From the NCBI RefSeq assembly GCF_039540975.1, contig NZ_BAABFL010000074.1, positions 1-64,000 on the forward strand: a stretch of 64,000 bases of DNA. Reading direction: 5' to 3'. The DNA is from Kistimonas scapharcae (GTDB lineage Bacteria > Pseudomonadota > Gammaproteobacteria > Pseudomonadales > Endozoicomonadaceae). The notes beneath the pieces are model-generated. The model saw nothing but the letters and a program-made list of their open reading frames with translations. It made no database searches and had not been told where the DNA came from. Below, in pieces: positions 42,957-52,702 of the stretch. Both the position numbers and the translations under genes were made by a program. Each line of letters opens with the position of its first letter. Position 1 is the stretch's first letter.

Positions 42957-45437
42957 ATGAAGACAGCGGTAAAACTGGCGAAATTTGGCTTATGGTGCGG
43001 CATTGCTGCATTTTGTGGTGCACTACTCATTTCCGCCAGCGTCTTTCTCTATCTGAGTCCGGCGCTCCCTTCGGTCGACAGCCTGAGAGACATCCGCCTG
43101 CAAACCCCTCTACGGGTATTTTCGGCAGACAACAAACTGATTGCCGAGTTCGGCGAAAAACGCCGAAGTCCCATCCAGTATGAGGACCTGCCAAGACCAC
43201 TGATCAAAGCGTTTCTGGCTGCGGAGGATGACCGCTTCTACTCCCACAATGGCGTCGATGTCATGGGCCTCCTACGCGCCACCGTCCAGCTGGTTTCCAC
43301 CGGCAAGATCCAGTCAGGCGGAAGTACCATCACCATGCAGGTTGCCAAAAACTTATTTCTCAGCCATGAGCGTGTATTCTCCCGCAAGTTCAATGAAATC
43401 CTGTTGGCACTGGAAATCGAAAGAAAGCTGAGCAAAAACGAGATTCTTGAGCTGTATCTGAACAAAATTTATCTAGGCAACAGAGCCTATGGCGTAGAAG
43501 CGGCTGCACAAGTGTATTACGGAAAACCCTCCCGTGAACTGACTCTGGCCGAGATGGCCATGATTGCCGGCCTGCCCAAAGCGCCATCCCGTTACAACCC
43601 ACTTGCCAATCCCCGTCGCGCCCTGATTCGGAGAGACTGGATACTGTCCCGTATGTACGACCTGGGTTACATCACCCAGGCAGATATGCAGTCGGCTATC
43701 GAGCAACCTGTCACGGCGCAATATCACGGCCTCCCCATTGAACTGGAGGCACCGTATGTCGCAGAGATGGTTCGTCAGGAAATCGTGGAGCAATTTGGGC
43801 AGGAAGCCTATACAGACGGCTATGAAATTTATACCACCGTTAACAGCAACAATCAGGTAGCAGCCAATAAAGCCATCGACAACGGCATCCAGGCCTATGA
43901 TGAGCGCCACGGCTACCGAGGCCCTGAAGCCCAGTTGGGCGACTCACCAGACAACTGGCACCAGGCACTCATGAGCACTGGCCGTATTGGACAGCTTAAA
44001 CCTGCCATCGTCACCGCCTTTAATGGTGATTCCACCGAAATTCTGTTCAAGAAAGGCGAGACAGCTCAACTCCCCTGGACAGGCATCGAATGGGCTCGCC
44101 CCTACATCACAGTCAACCGTCAAGGCCCCAAACCCAAGAAACCGGAAGACATCCTGGCTGTGGGCGACCTCATCCGCGTCAGACAACAGCCGGATGGAAG
44201 CTACCGACTCAGCCAGATCCCTGATGTCCAAGCGGCCCTGGTCGCCATCTCACCCAAAAACGGTGCAATTGAGGCTCTGGTTGGCGGCTTCAACTTCTAC
44301 GACAGTAAATACAACCGGGTTACTCAGGCCAGTCGTCAGGCTGGCTCCGCCTTCAAGCCCTTTGTCTACAGTGCCGCCATTGCCAATGGCATGACCGCTG
44401 CGACACTCATCAATGATGCCCCCATCGTCTTCAGTGATGACAAACTCGAAAGCCATTGGCGGCCACAGAATGACAACATGAAATTCTATGGTCCCACTCG
44501 CCTGCGAAAGGGTCTGTATCGCTCCCGCAATCTGGTCTCTATACGTGTACTGCAACGCACTGGCATCCAACGCACCATTGACTACATGGAAAAGCTGGGA
44601 CTTCCACGAGATAAATTACCCCGCAACCTTTCGCTGTCACTGGGAAGTGCCGACCTCACGCCCCTGGAACTAACAACCAGCTATGCCATTCTTGCCAATG
44701 GCGGCTTCCGGGTAGAGCCCCATTTGATCCAGCGAATCGACCGACTCGAAAAAACGGTCTTCCAGGCCAATCCTCCGACGGCCTGCCGGGACTGTGCCGA
44801 CATTCACAAGAGCCAGCCCGATGCAGAGCAGGCTATCAGTGATCTGATGCCTAACGAAACCTTGTCGCCGAGTATTGCCAGTACTATCAATGATTTTGCG
44901 CTGATGTCAGCATTGCCTACCAGCGCCCCGTTCACCATCAACTACGCGGAACGGGTGATGGGTGAGCGGGTCAACTACATCATCAACAGCATTATGCAGG
45001 ATGTCATTCGTAAGGGGACGGGACGCCGCGCCCTGGCACTCACGCGTGACGATCTGGCCGGCAAGACAGGGACGACCAACGACCAGAAAGACGTCTGGTT
45101 TGCGGGTTACAATCCTGACCTTCTGGCCACCGTCTGGCTAGGATTTGATCAACCACGACCACTGGGACGCTGGGAATACGGCGCCAATGCCGCACTGCCA
45201 ATGTGGGTTGAATTCATGCGTACGGCACTGAAAGACGTACCAGAGTCCTACCTGCCACAACCAGCAGGCATCACGACCATCAAGATCAATCCGGAAACCG
45301 GCAAGCCGGCACGCCCTGACGACCCGAATGCCATTTTTGAAATATTCCGCACAGAAAAGGCGCCAAAGGCCGACTTCTCTGATGAGCAGATGCCGACCCT
45401 GGAGACTGAAACCTTCAATCCTGACGAAATTTTCTAA
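42957..45437 (+). CDS. ponA: Penicillin-binding protein 1A
   Basis: 826 residues, bifunctional class A PBP. An N-terminal membrane anchor (about 11-33) is followed by the GT51 glycosyltransferase (FLAAEDDRFYSHNGVDVMGLLRA, GGSTITMQVAKNLFLS, RKFNEILLALEIERKLSKNEILELYLNKIYLG), an OB-like insert and the transpeptidase with SAFK (GSAFKPFVYSAAI), SRN (YRSRNLVS) and KTGTTN. It polymerises and cross-links peptidoglycan in the periplasm. It is divergent from pilM, a pairing conserved in pseudomonads, and closed by a strong terminator. Confidence 0.97.
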   Translation: MKTAVKLAKFGLWCGIAAFCGALLISASVFLYLSPALPSVDSLRDIRLQTPLRVFSADNKLIAEFGEKRRSPIQYEDLPRPLIKAFLAAEDDRFYSHNGVDVMGLLRATVQLVSTGKIQSGGSTITMQVAKNLFLSHERVFSRKFNEILLALEIERKLSKNEILELYLNKIYLGNRAYGVEAAAQVYYGKPSRELTLAEMAMIAGLPKAPSRYNPLANPRRALIRRDWILSRMYDLGYITQADMQSAIEQPVTAQYHGLPIELEAPYVAEMVRQEIVEQFGQEAYTDGYEIYTTVNSNNQVAANKAIDNGIQAYDERHGYRGPEAQLGDSPDNWHQALMSTGRIGQLKPAIVTAFNGDSTEILFKKGETAQLPWTGIEWARPYITVNRQGPKPKKPEDILAVGDLIRVRQQPDGSYRLSQIPDVQAALVAISPKNGAIEALVGGFNFYDSKYNRVTQASRQAGSAFKPFVYSAAIANGMTAATLINDAPIVFSDDKLESHWRPQNDNMKFYGPTRLRKGLYRSRNLVSIRVLQRTGIQRTIDYMEKLGLPRDKLPRNLSLSLGSADLTPLELTTSYAILANGGFRVEPHLIQRIDRLEKTVFQANPPTACRDCADIHKSQPDAEQAISDLMPNETLSPSIASTINDFALMSALPTSAPFTINYAERVMGERVNYIINSIMQDVIRKGTGRRALALTRDDLAGKTGTTNDQKDVWFAGYNPDLLATVWLGFDQPRPLGRWEYGANAALPMWVEFMRTALKDVPESYLPQPAGITTIKINPETGKPARPDDPNAIFEIFRTEKAPKADFSDEQMPTLETETFNPDEIF

Positions 45438-45455
45438 AACTGCAGGGATACCAGA

Positions 45456-45490
45456 CAACAAAAAAACCCGCTAAGCGGGTTTTTTTGTTG
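45456..45490. terminator. Bidirectional terminator between ponA and maeB
   Basis: A 16-bp stem, CAACAAAAAAACCCGC (45456-45471) with GCGGGTTTTTTTGTTG (45475-45490) around a TAA loop, serves both convergent genes. Confidence 0.93.
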
Positions 45491-45515
45491 GTGAGAGTCA
45501 GTCCGATATCAACGA

Positions 45516-46778
45516 TCAGATATCGTCAACACTCTTTAGCGGATAGTTGGCCGGATAAGGCAGCTGAGCGACGCCGGTATCGACTGCAGCCTTGGCCACA
45601 GCGGCTGCAACCACACCCAGAAGACGCACATCCATTGGCTTGGGAATGATGTACTCTGTACCAAACTCCAGCGCATCAGCACCGTAAGCATCGAGCACTT
45701 CCTGGGGAACAGGCTCTTTCGCCAGTTCACGGATAGCGTGGGCCGCTGCAATCTTCATCTCTTCATTGATCGCCTTGGCGCGAACATCCAGTGCACCTCG
45801 GAAAATGAAGGGGAAGCCCAGAACATTATTCACCTGGTTCGGAAAATCAGAGCGGCCGGTTGCCATGATGACATCAGGGCGAACCTCACGGGCCACATCC
45901 GGGTTAATTTCCGGATCTGGGTTAGAGCAGGCGAAAACAATCGGGTTTTCAGCCATCTTCAGCAGCTGTTCCGCTGACAGCAGGTTAGGACCAGAAAGCC
46001 CCAGGAATGCATCCGCACCTTCGATAGCGTCATCAAGGGTCCGGTTATCCGTATCAATGGCAAAGGCCGCCTTGTATTCATTCAGGTCAGTACGGCCAGA
46101 ATGGATAACACCTTTGCTGTCGAGCATGCTGACATTTTCAGGTTTCACACCACAGCTGATCAACAGTTTGGTACAGGCAATAGCGGCTGCACCGGCGCCC
46201 AGGCAGACCAGCTTGGCGGAAGCGATGTCCTTACCTGCCAGCTCAAGGGCATTCAGCATACCTGCTACAGTCACAATCGCTGTACCGTGCTGGTCATCAT
46301 GAAAAATGGGAATTTCACACTGCTCAATCAGTGCACGCTCAATCTCAAAGCATTCAGGCGCCTTGATATCTTCGAGGTTAATACCGCCAAACGTGTTAGC
46401 AATACGCTTGACCGTATCAATAAAGGCTTGGGGACTTTCTGATTCAACTTCGATATCGATGGAATCAACACCGGCAAATCGCTTGAACAGCAGCGCCTTG
46501 CCTTCCATAACAGGTTTACTGGCCAGTGCGCCCAGATTGCCCAGGCCAAGAATGGCGGAACCGTTACTGATAACAGCAACCAGGTTGCCTTTTGCGGTGT
46601 ATTTGTAGGCGTTTTCGGGATCTTTGGCGATTTCTCTGACCGGCTCGGCAACGCCGGGACTGTAGGCCAGTGCCAGATCACGTGCGGTTTCAGCCGACGT
46701 GGTCAGCTCAATACTGATTTTGCCGGGTTTGGGGTTTGCGTGATAGTCAAGAGCGGCTTGCTTCATGTCCTCAGCCAT
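45516..46778 (-). CDS. maeB: NADP-type malic enzyme, short form
   Basis: 420 residues: the malic N-terminal and NAD-binding domains without the phosphotransacetylase-like extension of E. coli MaeB (759 residues), as in PAO1 PA5046. It decarboxylates malate to pyruvate. Marks are ARDLALAYSPGVAEPVREIAKDPENAYKYTAKGNLVAVISNGSAILGLG at the start, FGGINLEDIKAPECFEIE, the metal-binding HDDQHGTAIV, the Rossmann motif LVCLGAGAAAIACTKLL, and FACSNPDPEI. Cofactor preference is inferred from family only. Confidence 0.93.
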   Translation of the reverse strand: MAEDMKQAALDYHANPKPGKISIELTTSAETARDLALAYSPGVAEPVREIAKDPENAYKYTAKGNLVAVISNGSAILGLGNLGALASKPVMEGKALLFKRFAGVDSIDIEVESESPQAFIDTVKRIANTFGGINLEDIKAPECFEIERALIEQCEIPIFHDDQHGTAIVTVAGMLNALELAGKDIASAKLVCLGAGAAAIACTKLLISCGVKPENVSMLDSKGVIHSGRTDLNEYKAAFAIDTDNRTLDDAIEGADAFLGLSGPNLLSAEQLLKMAENPIVFACSNPDPEINPDVAREVRPDVIMATGRSDFPNQVNNVLGFPFIFRGALDVRAKAINEEMKIAAAHAIRELAKEPVPQEVLDAYGADALEFGTEYIIPKPMDVRLLGVVAAAVAKAAVDTGVAQLPYPANYPLKSVDDI

Positions 46779-46935
46779 TGTATTTTTTTCCGATGTTGTT
46801 GTACCTGCGCGGAGCCATGAGAATATAGGAAAGGGAAATGGTGAACAACCGCAATGACGGCCATTTCAGGGGATTTGGCAAGCAGGTAAGTCCATTCCGA
46901 AAGTGTTTTTCTGCAGGATAATACGTATCAGAAAC

Positions 46936-46965
46936 AAAAAAGGCGCCGGTAAGGGCGCCTTTTTT
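46936..46965 (-). terminator. Intrinsic terminator of rpmE
   Basis: AAAAAAGGCGCC (46936-46947) pairs with GGCGCCTTTTTT (46954-46965). On the minus strand it begins 17 bp after the rpmE stop and ends in a T-tract. Confidence 0.88.
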
Positions 46966-46981
46966 GACAGAGTCCGAAAAC

Positions 46982-47197
46982 TCAGCGACGGGTGCTGAGC
47001 TTGCCGAAACGCTGCTGGAAGCGTTCGATACGGCCGCCGGTATCCATCACCTTCTGAGTGCCGGTGTAGAACGGATGGCACTTGGAGCATACGTCCAGCT
47101 GCAGGTCCTTGCACAGGGTGGAACGAACCTTGATTTCGTTGCCGCAGCTGCAGGTAGCGGTAATTTCTTCGTACTGAGGATGGATATCCTGTTTCAT
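46982..47197 (-). CDS. rpmE: 50S ribosomal protein L31
   Basis: 71 residues, zinc-binding C+ form of L31: MKQDIHPQYEEITATCSCGNEIKVRST with Cys16 and Cys18, then DVCSKCHPFYTG with Cys37 and Cys40. Because it keeps the cysteines, it is the zinc-replete paralogue and not the Zur-regulated C- form. It is divergent from priA (224-bp gap, no other gene), an arrangement conserved with Pseudomonas. Confidence 0.97.
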   Translation of the reverse strand: MKQDIHPQYEEITATCSCGNEIKVRSTLCKDLQLDVCSKCHPFYTGTQKVMDTGGRIERFQQRFGKLSTRR

Positions 47198-47421
47198 GTG
47201 AGCTCACCTCTGTGTTTCGGCATGCCGCCACCCGTTAATGTGTTGATCAACAGGCACCGCATGCAGGTTTCAGGTCCGGCCATCCACGGGGAATCGCCGG
47301 ATCCTGTCCGGAAGAGCGCGAATACTACCAGAGAGCAAACGCCAAGCAAAGACAGTTGAACCGGCAATCTGTTACCATTTTTTGCAATTAAGGGCCTGCC
47401 GGAACGCGATTTACCGAAACC

Positions 47422-49677
47422 ATGTCAACCACTTCTAACGACTCTCCCCTGATTCTCAGGATTGCCCTGCCGGTTACCCTGCGGCGATTGTTCGATTATC
47501 TGCCACCGGAGAACGGTGATCTGTCACTAGTAAGACCCGGCATGCGGCTGACAGTTCCGTTTGGCCGACGCAAGGTGACAGGCATCCTGATCGACACCGC
47601 CACCCACAGTGATTTTCCTATCGAAAAACTGAAGCGCGCAGACGTTCCTCTCGATCAGGAAGCTGTAATAACGGATGACATTCTTCAACTGTGTCGATGG
47701 GCGGCCACCTATTACCAGTACTCCCTCGGCGACACACTGAGCCAGGCATTACCGGTCATGCTCAGGCAGGGTTATGACCTCAGCAAGGAAGCACACACCT
47801 GTTGGCGACCAGCGTCCGATATCGATCCAGCCATTCTCGGGAAACTCAATCGTGCTCCCCGCCAGCAAGCGACATGGGAAATCGTAAAGACACACCCCAC
47901 AGGTGCAACCGAAGTCGCCCTCAAGGCATTGGGAGCGGAAACCGCCATGCTGAAAAAGCTGGCCGAGAAAGGTCTGACGGAATCCTATTCCCATATACCA
48001 GAAAAGCGCCCCTTCCACAGTTATGACCCGATACTGAAAACGTCTGAACTGGTATTGAACCATGAACAGCAGCAGGCACTGGAAGCCATTACCTGTGATG
48101 CCAACCGGTTCAGTACCACACTACTGCATGGCGTCACCGGCAGCGGAAAAACCGAAGTCTATCTGCAGGCCATTCATAACACGCTGAAGCAACAGCAACA
48201 GGCGCTGGTGCTGGTACCCGAAATCGGACTGACACCTCAAACACTGGAGCGATTCCGCAACCGTTTTAATGTTCCGGTTACCGTTCTGCACTCAGGACTG
48301 AACGACAGAGAACGTTTGAATGGCTGGCTATCCGCCTTTCATGGGGAAGCCGGCATTATCATTGGCACCCGGTCCAGCATATTCACGCCCATGCCTTATC
48401 TTGGGCTTATCATCGTCGATGAAGAGCATGACCTCTCCTATAAGCAGCAGGACAGCATCCGTTACTCAGCCCGGGATCTTGCCATTTACCGTGGAAAACT
48501 GCGGGATGTTCCTGTCGTGTTAGGCAGTGCCACACCGTCACTGGAATCACTTCACAATGCCAAAAACCATCGCTACCGCTATCAGAAGCTGAACCAGCGG
48601 GCTGGCAACGCCAAACCACCCTATCTGGAACTTGTGGATATCCGAGGAAAACAGCTGAACGCGGGGCTGAGTGAAACCGTCGAACAGGCCATCCATCAAA
48701 CCCTGCAACGTGGCGAGCAGGCACTGGTCTTTCTGAATCAACGGGGTTATGCGCCAACATTGTCGTGCAATGAATGTGGCCATTTGATGGATTGTCCACA
48801 GTGCGATGCACATCTGACCCTGCACCGCACACCACCTCATCTGCATTGCCATCACTGTGATCTGCAGCGCCCCATCCCTCTGCAATGCCCCCATTGCAAT
48901 AGCCGCCATCTGGCACCTGTCGGCCAGGGAACAGAACGTTCAGAAGAAGTGCTGGCCAGACAGTTTCGTAATACCAAAGTGCTCCGCATTGACCGGGACA
49001 GTACACGTCGCAAAACGGCACTCAGCGATATGCTCACTATTATCCACAAGGGCGAACCCGCCATTCTGGTAGGCACCCAGATGCTGGCGAAGGGGCATCA
49101 CTTTCCCAAAGTCACGCTGGTCGTCATCCTGAATGCTGACAGCGGTTTTTTCAGTGCAGACTTCCGTGGTCCGGAAAAAGTGGGCCAACTCCTGCTGCAG
49201 GTTGCCGGACGCGCTGGACGAAGCACACGACCAGGGCACGTTATCATTCAGACCCAGTTCCCGGAAAATCAGCAACTGCAGCAATTGGTTACCCAAGGCT
49301 ACGATGCGTTTGCGGAAAGTCTGCTCGTTCAGCGTCAATCCATCAGTCTGCCGCCATTCGGCTATATGGCGCTATTAACGGCAGAAGCAACCCATGCGAA
49401 CGATGCCCATCAATTTCTGGAAACTGTTGCCAGCCATGCGCAACAGATAATCCAAACACAGAATCTCGCGGGACCGATGGGTGTAAAAGTTTTGGGCCCC
49501 ATGCCTGCAGCGATGGAAAAACGTCAGGGCCGTTATCGCATGCAACTGTTTCTTCAGGGCGTCAGTCGCGGACCACTTCATACACTCCTCAACCATCTGG
49601 TTCCTGCGATGGAATCATCACCGCTGGGCAGAAAAATCCGCTGGTCTGTGGATGTTGATCCACTGGAGATAGGCTAA
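47422..49677 (+). CDS. priA: Primosomal replication restart helicase PriA
   Basis: 751 residues (E. coli 732). It is a 3'-to-5' DNA helicase that reloads the replisome at stalled forks. Order: the N-terminal 3'-DNA-binding domain (LRIALPVTLRRLFDYLPP), Walker A GVTGSGKTEVYL, the DEAH-box variant VDEEHD, a cysteine-rich zinc region (CNECGHLMDCPQCDAHLTLHRTPPHLHCHHCDLQRPIPLQCPHC), then helicase motifs LVGTQMLAKGHHFPKVTLV and LLQVAGRAGRS. All eight zinc cysteines are seen. Confidence 0.97.
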   Translation: MSTTSNDSPLILRIALPVTLRRLFDYLPPENGDLSLVRPGMRLTVPFGRRKVTGILIDTATHSDFPIEKLKRADVPLDQEAVITDDILQLCRWAATYYQYSLGDTLSQALPVMLRQGYDLSKEAHTCWRPASDIDPAILGKLNRAPRQQATWEIVKTHPTGATEVALKALGAETAMLKKLAEKGLTESYSHIPEKRPFHSYDPILKTSELVLNHEQQQALEAITCDANRFSTTLLHGVTGSGKTEVYLQAIHNTLKQQQQALVLVPEIGLTPQTLERFRNRFNVPVTVLHSGLNDRERLNGWLSAFHGEAGIIIGTRSSIFTPMPYLGLIIVDEEHDLSYKQQDSIRYSARDLAIYRGKLRDVPVVLGSATPSLESLHNAKNHRYRYQKLNQRAGNAKPPYLELVDIRGKQLNAGLSETVEQAIHQTLQRGEQALVFLNQRGYAPTLSCNECGHLMDCPQCDAHLTLHRTPPHLHCHHCDLQRPIPLQCPHCNSRHLAPVGQGTERSEEVLARQFRNTKVLRIDRDSTRRKTALSDMLTIIHKGEPAILVGTQMLAKGHHFPKVTLVVILNADSGFFSADFRGPEKVGQLLLQVAGRAGRSTRPGHVIIQTQFPENQQLQQLVTQGYDAFAESLLVQRQSISLPPFGYMALLTAEATHANDAHQFLETVASHAQQIIQTQNLAGPMGVKVLGPMPAAMEKRQGRYRMQLFLQGVSRGPLHTLLNHLVPAMESSPLGRKIRWSVDVDPLEIG

Positions 49678-49708
49678 GGATTTACCCTCTAATAACATCC
49701 ATGGTTCG

Positions 49709-49741
49709 GATGATGTCACACAGCCTCTGTTCGACATCATC
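49709..49741. terminator. Hairpin between convergent priA and rsmE
   Basis: GATGATGTC (49709-49717) and GACATCATC (49733-49741) form a perfect 9-bp stem with a 15-nt loop in the 103-bp convergent gap. No T-tract is present, so its role as a terminator is uncertain. Confidence 0.4.
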
Positions 49742-49780
49742 GCCAGCAGCTTGAGACACTCTTCACAGATAGCTCCCAAG

Positions 49781-50494
49781 TCAGTCAAACAACTTGCTGA
49801 TCAGTACTGGAATGGCATTCTCTACTCGCAGAATTCGTGACCCCAGATGGATACGCTCAAAGCCACACGCTTCCAGCTTTTCCACCTCGTAGGGAATAAA
49901 GCCACCTTCAGGCCCGATGGCGAGGACAATTTCTTCCGTTAACTGTCGTGGGCAATAACGCCCGCTATCACCGGGATGCGCAACCAGCCCCCGTTTTCCC
50001 TGCAGCATCGCAGGCAGACGATCTTCGACAAACGGTTTGAAACGTTTTTCAAAGACAACTTCAGGTAGCAGGGTATCCCGCGCCTGCTCCAACCCCAGCA
50101 CCAGCTGCTCCCGTAATTTATTTTCTGCCAACCATGGCGATTGCCAGAAACTTTTTTCTACCCGGTAACTGTTCATCAAGACGATGCGCTTGACGCCCAT
50201 GGCTGTCATAGTCTGCAAGCTGCGCTTGAGCATTTTCGGGCGAGGGAGAGACAGCAGAACCGTTAACGGCAAAGACACCGGAGGTGTTTCCGTCAACGTG
50301 ACATCCAGCACCATCTGGTGGGTATCCAGCACCTGAATCACGCCTGCTCCCATCAAGCCATTAACGCGCCCTACCCGCAGGGTATCGCCAATGCTAGCCT
50401 GGTGAATATCCGTCACGTGAGATAAACGACGCCCACTGATTACAACCCGGGCGTCCGAGACGAAATCGCTCTCTTCCAGTAATAACAGATTCAT
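49781..50494 (-). CDS. rsmE: 16S rRNA m3U1498 methyltransferase
   Basis: 237 residues (E. coli 243), SPOUT-family enzyme. An N-terminal PUA-like domain (SGRRLSHVTDIHQASIGDTLRVGRVNGLMG) precedes the knotted SAM-binding domain: LLSLPRPKMLKRSLQTMTAMGVKRIVLMNSYRVEKSFW, EIVLAIGPEGGFIPYEVEKLEACGF and HLGSRILRVENAIPVLIS. It follows tatC on the same strand with a 36-bp gap, the same tatABC-rsmE neighbourhood as PAO1 PA5068-PA5071. Confidence 0.95.
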   Translation of the reverse strand: MNLLLLEESDFVSDARVVISGRRLSHVTDIHQASIGDTLRVGRVNGLMGAGVIQVLDTHQMVLDVTLTETPPVSLPLTVLLSLPRPKMLKRSLQTMTAMGVKRIVLMNSYRVEKSFWQSPWLAENKLREQLVLGLEQARDTLLPEVVFEKRFKPFVEDRLPAMLQGKRGLVAHPGDSGRYCPRQLTEEIVLAIGPEGGFIPYEVEKLEACGFERIHLGSRILRVENAIPVLISKLFD

Positions 50495-50530
50495 ACAATA
50501 GAGAATTTGGCAGAAGAAGGAGGAACAGCC

Positions 50531-51292
50531 TCAACCCTGAGGCTGTTGATCGGAGGTATCATCACGGCGCTGAACCAGGCCGGAAAACAATATTCCCACC
50601 TCAAACAGCAGCCACATTGGAACTGCCAGCAGTGACTGGGAAATGACATCGGGCGGTGTCAGCAACATACCAAACACAAAGCATATCACCACAACATAAG
50701 GGCGTTTTGCCTTCAGTGACTGAACATCCGCGACGCCGGACCATACCAGCAACACCGTTGCAATGGGAATCTCAAACGCCAGTCCGAAAGCAAAAAACAT
50801 CTTCAGGACAAAGTCGAGATACCGATTGATATCGGTCATGATCGCGACACCTTCGGGCCCGACACTGGTGAAGAAACCAAACACCAATGGGAATACCACA
50901 AAGTATGCGAATGCCACGCCCGCATAAAACAGCAGAACACTAGCGCATAACAGCGGAATCGCTATACGCTTTTCATGCCGATAAAGCCCCGGCGAGATAA
51001 ACGCCCACGCCTGGTGCAACAGAAAGGGGATCGACAGGAATACCGCCACCACCAACGTCAGTTTAAAGGGTGTCAGGAAAGGCGACGCAACATCCGTCGC
51101 TATCATGCTCGCGCCTTCCGGCAAATACACTCTCAGCGGCTCAGAGACGAAAACATAGATATCGTTAGCGAAATAAAACAGGCTGAGAAAAATCACCAGG
51201 ATGACGCCAAAGCCTTTTAACAGGCGAGTGCGTAGCTCCAGCAGGTGCTGTACCAGCGGCTGTTCCTTATCCGTTGAGGAAGATTTGGTCAT
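50531..51292 (-). CDS. tatC: Twin-arginine translocase subunit TatC
   Basis: 253 residues with six membrane helices, the receptor for twin-arginine signal peptides. Hallmarks are PLVQHLLELRTRLLKGF (conserved HLxELRxR), LTPFKLTLVVAVFLSIPFLLHQAWAFISPGLYRHEKR, and IATVLLVWSGV. It overlaps tatB by 4 bp. Confidence 0.96.
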   Translation of the reverse strand: MTKSSSTDKEQPLVQHLLELRTRLLKGFGVILVIFLSLFYFANDIYVFVSEPLRVYLPEGASMIATDVASPFLTPFKLTLVVAVFLSIPFLLHQAWAFISPGLYRHEKRIAIPLLCASVLLFYAGVAFAYFVVFPLVFGFFTSVGPEGVAIMTDINRYLDFVLKMFFAFGLAFEIPIATVLLVWSGVADVQSLKAKRPYVVVICFVFGMLLTPPDVISQSLLAVPMWLLFEVGILFSGLVQRRDDTSDQQPQG

Positions 51293-51654
51293 GGGTCTGT
51301 CTTACTGCTACCGCTGCTCGCCTGTCCCGGCGTACTGTTTGGCACCGTCTGCCGATGTTCGGATGATGGAGAAGATTCCGCATCAATCTGCTGATTCAGG
51401 CCGTCCACCTCATTCTGCAGACTGTCCCGGGTCTTTTTCAGCTCAGCCATCACTGATTCATTATGGATTTCACGCCGAATCTCGTCAGCATTGATCTCTT
51501 TCTCAATCTCCTGACGAATCGACTGAAAACTCCGACGCAACCTGCCGATCCAGACAGCGACCACCTTGATGGCCACCGGTAACCGTTCCGGACCCAGTAC
51601 GATCAGGGCAATCACGGCGATGACCAACAACTCAAGAAAGCCAATATCGAACAC
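51289..51654 (-). CDS. tatB: Twin-arginine translocase subunit TatB
   Basis: 121 residues. An N-terminal membrane helix with the family Glu and Pro (MFDIGFLELLVIAVIALIVLGPERLPVAIK) is followed by an amphipathic helix and a charged, disordered tail rich in Ser/Pro. It works with TatC in signal-peptide recognition. It lies 14 bp downstream of tatA. Confidence 0.94.
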   Translation of the reverse strand: MFDIGFLELLVIAVIALIVLGPERLPVAIKVVAVWIGRLRRSFQSIRQEIEKEINADEIRREIHNESVMAELKKTRDSLQNEVDGLNQQIDAESSPSSEHRQTVPNSTPGQASSGSSKTDP

Positions 51655-51668
51655 AATCAGCTACCTGG

Positions 51669-51938
51669 TTACGACTGTTTTTCCCGGGATTTTTTCTCTC
51701 CGGACTTGTCATCCTGCGCTGCAAAGGTCGCATCCTGTTCCAGATGACGCTTCTCATCGGCCGACGTGTCTGCCTTGGCATCAGCCTCATCGCTGTTCAG
51801 GGCTTTTTTGAAGCCTTTCACAGCGCTCCCAAGATCACCACCGATATTGCGCAGCCGCTTGGTGCCGAACAACATCACCACAATCAGCAGTACGATCAAC
51901 AACTGCCAGATACTGATTCCACCCAAACCCATAAACAC
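51669..51938 (-). CDS. tatA: Twin-arginine translocase subunit TatA
   Basis: 89 residues. One N-terminal membrane helix (ISIWQLLIVLLIVVMLFGTKRL) and the amphipathic helix with GSAVKGFKKAL are typical of TatA, the pore-forming subunit. The acidic/basic tail matches the family. It is the first gene of tatABC. Confidence 0.95.
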   Translation of the reverse strand: MFMGLGGISIWQLLIVLLIVVMLFGTKRLRNIGGDLGSAVKGFKKALNSDEADAKADTSADEKRHLEQDATFAAQDDKSGEKKSREKQS

Positions 51939-51985
51939 TTCCTTTAGCGGCCTTACCGGCCCTGATCAAATAATCACAGCCCCCT

Positions 51986-52321
51986 TTACAGAGGCTTCGG
52001 TGTTCCACCACCCAGAATGTGGAAGTGGAGATGAAAAACTTCCTGACCACCACCTTTACCGGTGTTCGCCACAGTGCGATAGCCGCCTTCAAGCCCTTGC
52101 TGACGAGCAATGCGCGGAATAGTCAACAGCATATGACCAGCCAGCTCACGATCCGCGTCAGAGAGGTCGTCCAGGCTTGCCACGTGTTTACGTGGAATGA
52201 CAAGTAAGTGAACCGGTGCCTTCGGCTGTATGTCACGAAACGCCAGACAGTGCTCATCTTCATAGACAATATCAGCTGGAATCGTACCGTCGCAGATTTT
52301 GCAAAAGATACAGTCACTCAT
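51986..52321 (-). CDS. hinT: HIT-family purine nucleoside phosphoramidase
   Basis: 111 residues from the ATG at 52321, which has GGAAG 9 bp upstream and the conserved start MSDCIFCKICDGTIPADIVYEDEHCLAFRDI. The histidine triad is HLHFHILGG, with the upstream KAPVHLLVIPRKHV segment. HinT hydrolyses adenosine phosphoramidates. It sits between hisE and tatA and may be co-transcribed with both. A histidine-triad protein at this place is common in gammaproteobacteria. Confidence 0.93.
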   Translation of the reverse strand: MSDCIFCKICDGTIPADIVYEDEHCLAFRDIQPKAPVHLLVIPRKHVASLDDLSDADRELAGHMLLTIPRIARQQGLEGGYRTVANTGKGGGQEVFHLHFHILGGGTPKPL

Positions 52322-52359
52322 AGCATTCACTTCCTGTTCCATACCGGGCAAACCGGTAA

Positions 52360-52689
52360 CTACTGATTCCTGGCCGCCTTCTCTTCAAGACCGGACAAGC
52401 CGAAACGTCGCCCCAACTCTGCCAGTACAGCTTCATGACTGAGTCCCAGATGCGACAACATCACCATGCAATGAAACCAGAGGTCTGCGGTCTCTGCAAG
52501 CAGCGCTTTTGCGGATGCTTCGTCGGAGACATCCTTAGCCGCAATAATCGTCTCAGTGGCTTCTTCGCCCACTTTCTCCAATATTTTGTTCAAGCCCTTA
52601 TCATGCAGGCTTGCCACATAGGAGCTGTCCGGTGACGCCTGCCGACGTTGTGCCAGTACTTCTGCCAACTGTTCCAGAATGTCACTCAT
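52360..52689 (-). CDS. hisE: Phosphoribosyl-ATP pyrophosphohydrolase
   Basis: 109 residues from the ATG at 52689 (GTG two codons upstream is the alternative; AAGGAG is 10 bp before the ATG). It performs step two of histidine synthesis. The MazG-like helical core is clear: SYVASLHDKGLNKILEKVGEEATETIIAAKD, then LLAETADLWFHCMVMLSHLGL, with the metal-binding Glu and Asp residues. It is a separate gene from hisI, 13 bp downstream of it, as in PAO1. Confidence 0.96.
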   Translation of the reverse strand: MSDILEQLAEVLAQRRQASPDSSYVASLHDKGLNKILEKVGEEATETIIAAKDVSDEASAKALLAETADLWFHCMVMLSHLGLSHEAVLAELGRRFGLSGLEEKAARNQ

Positions 52690-52702
52690 CCCCACCTACT
52701 CC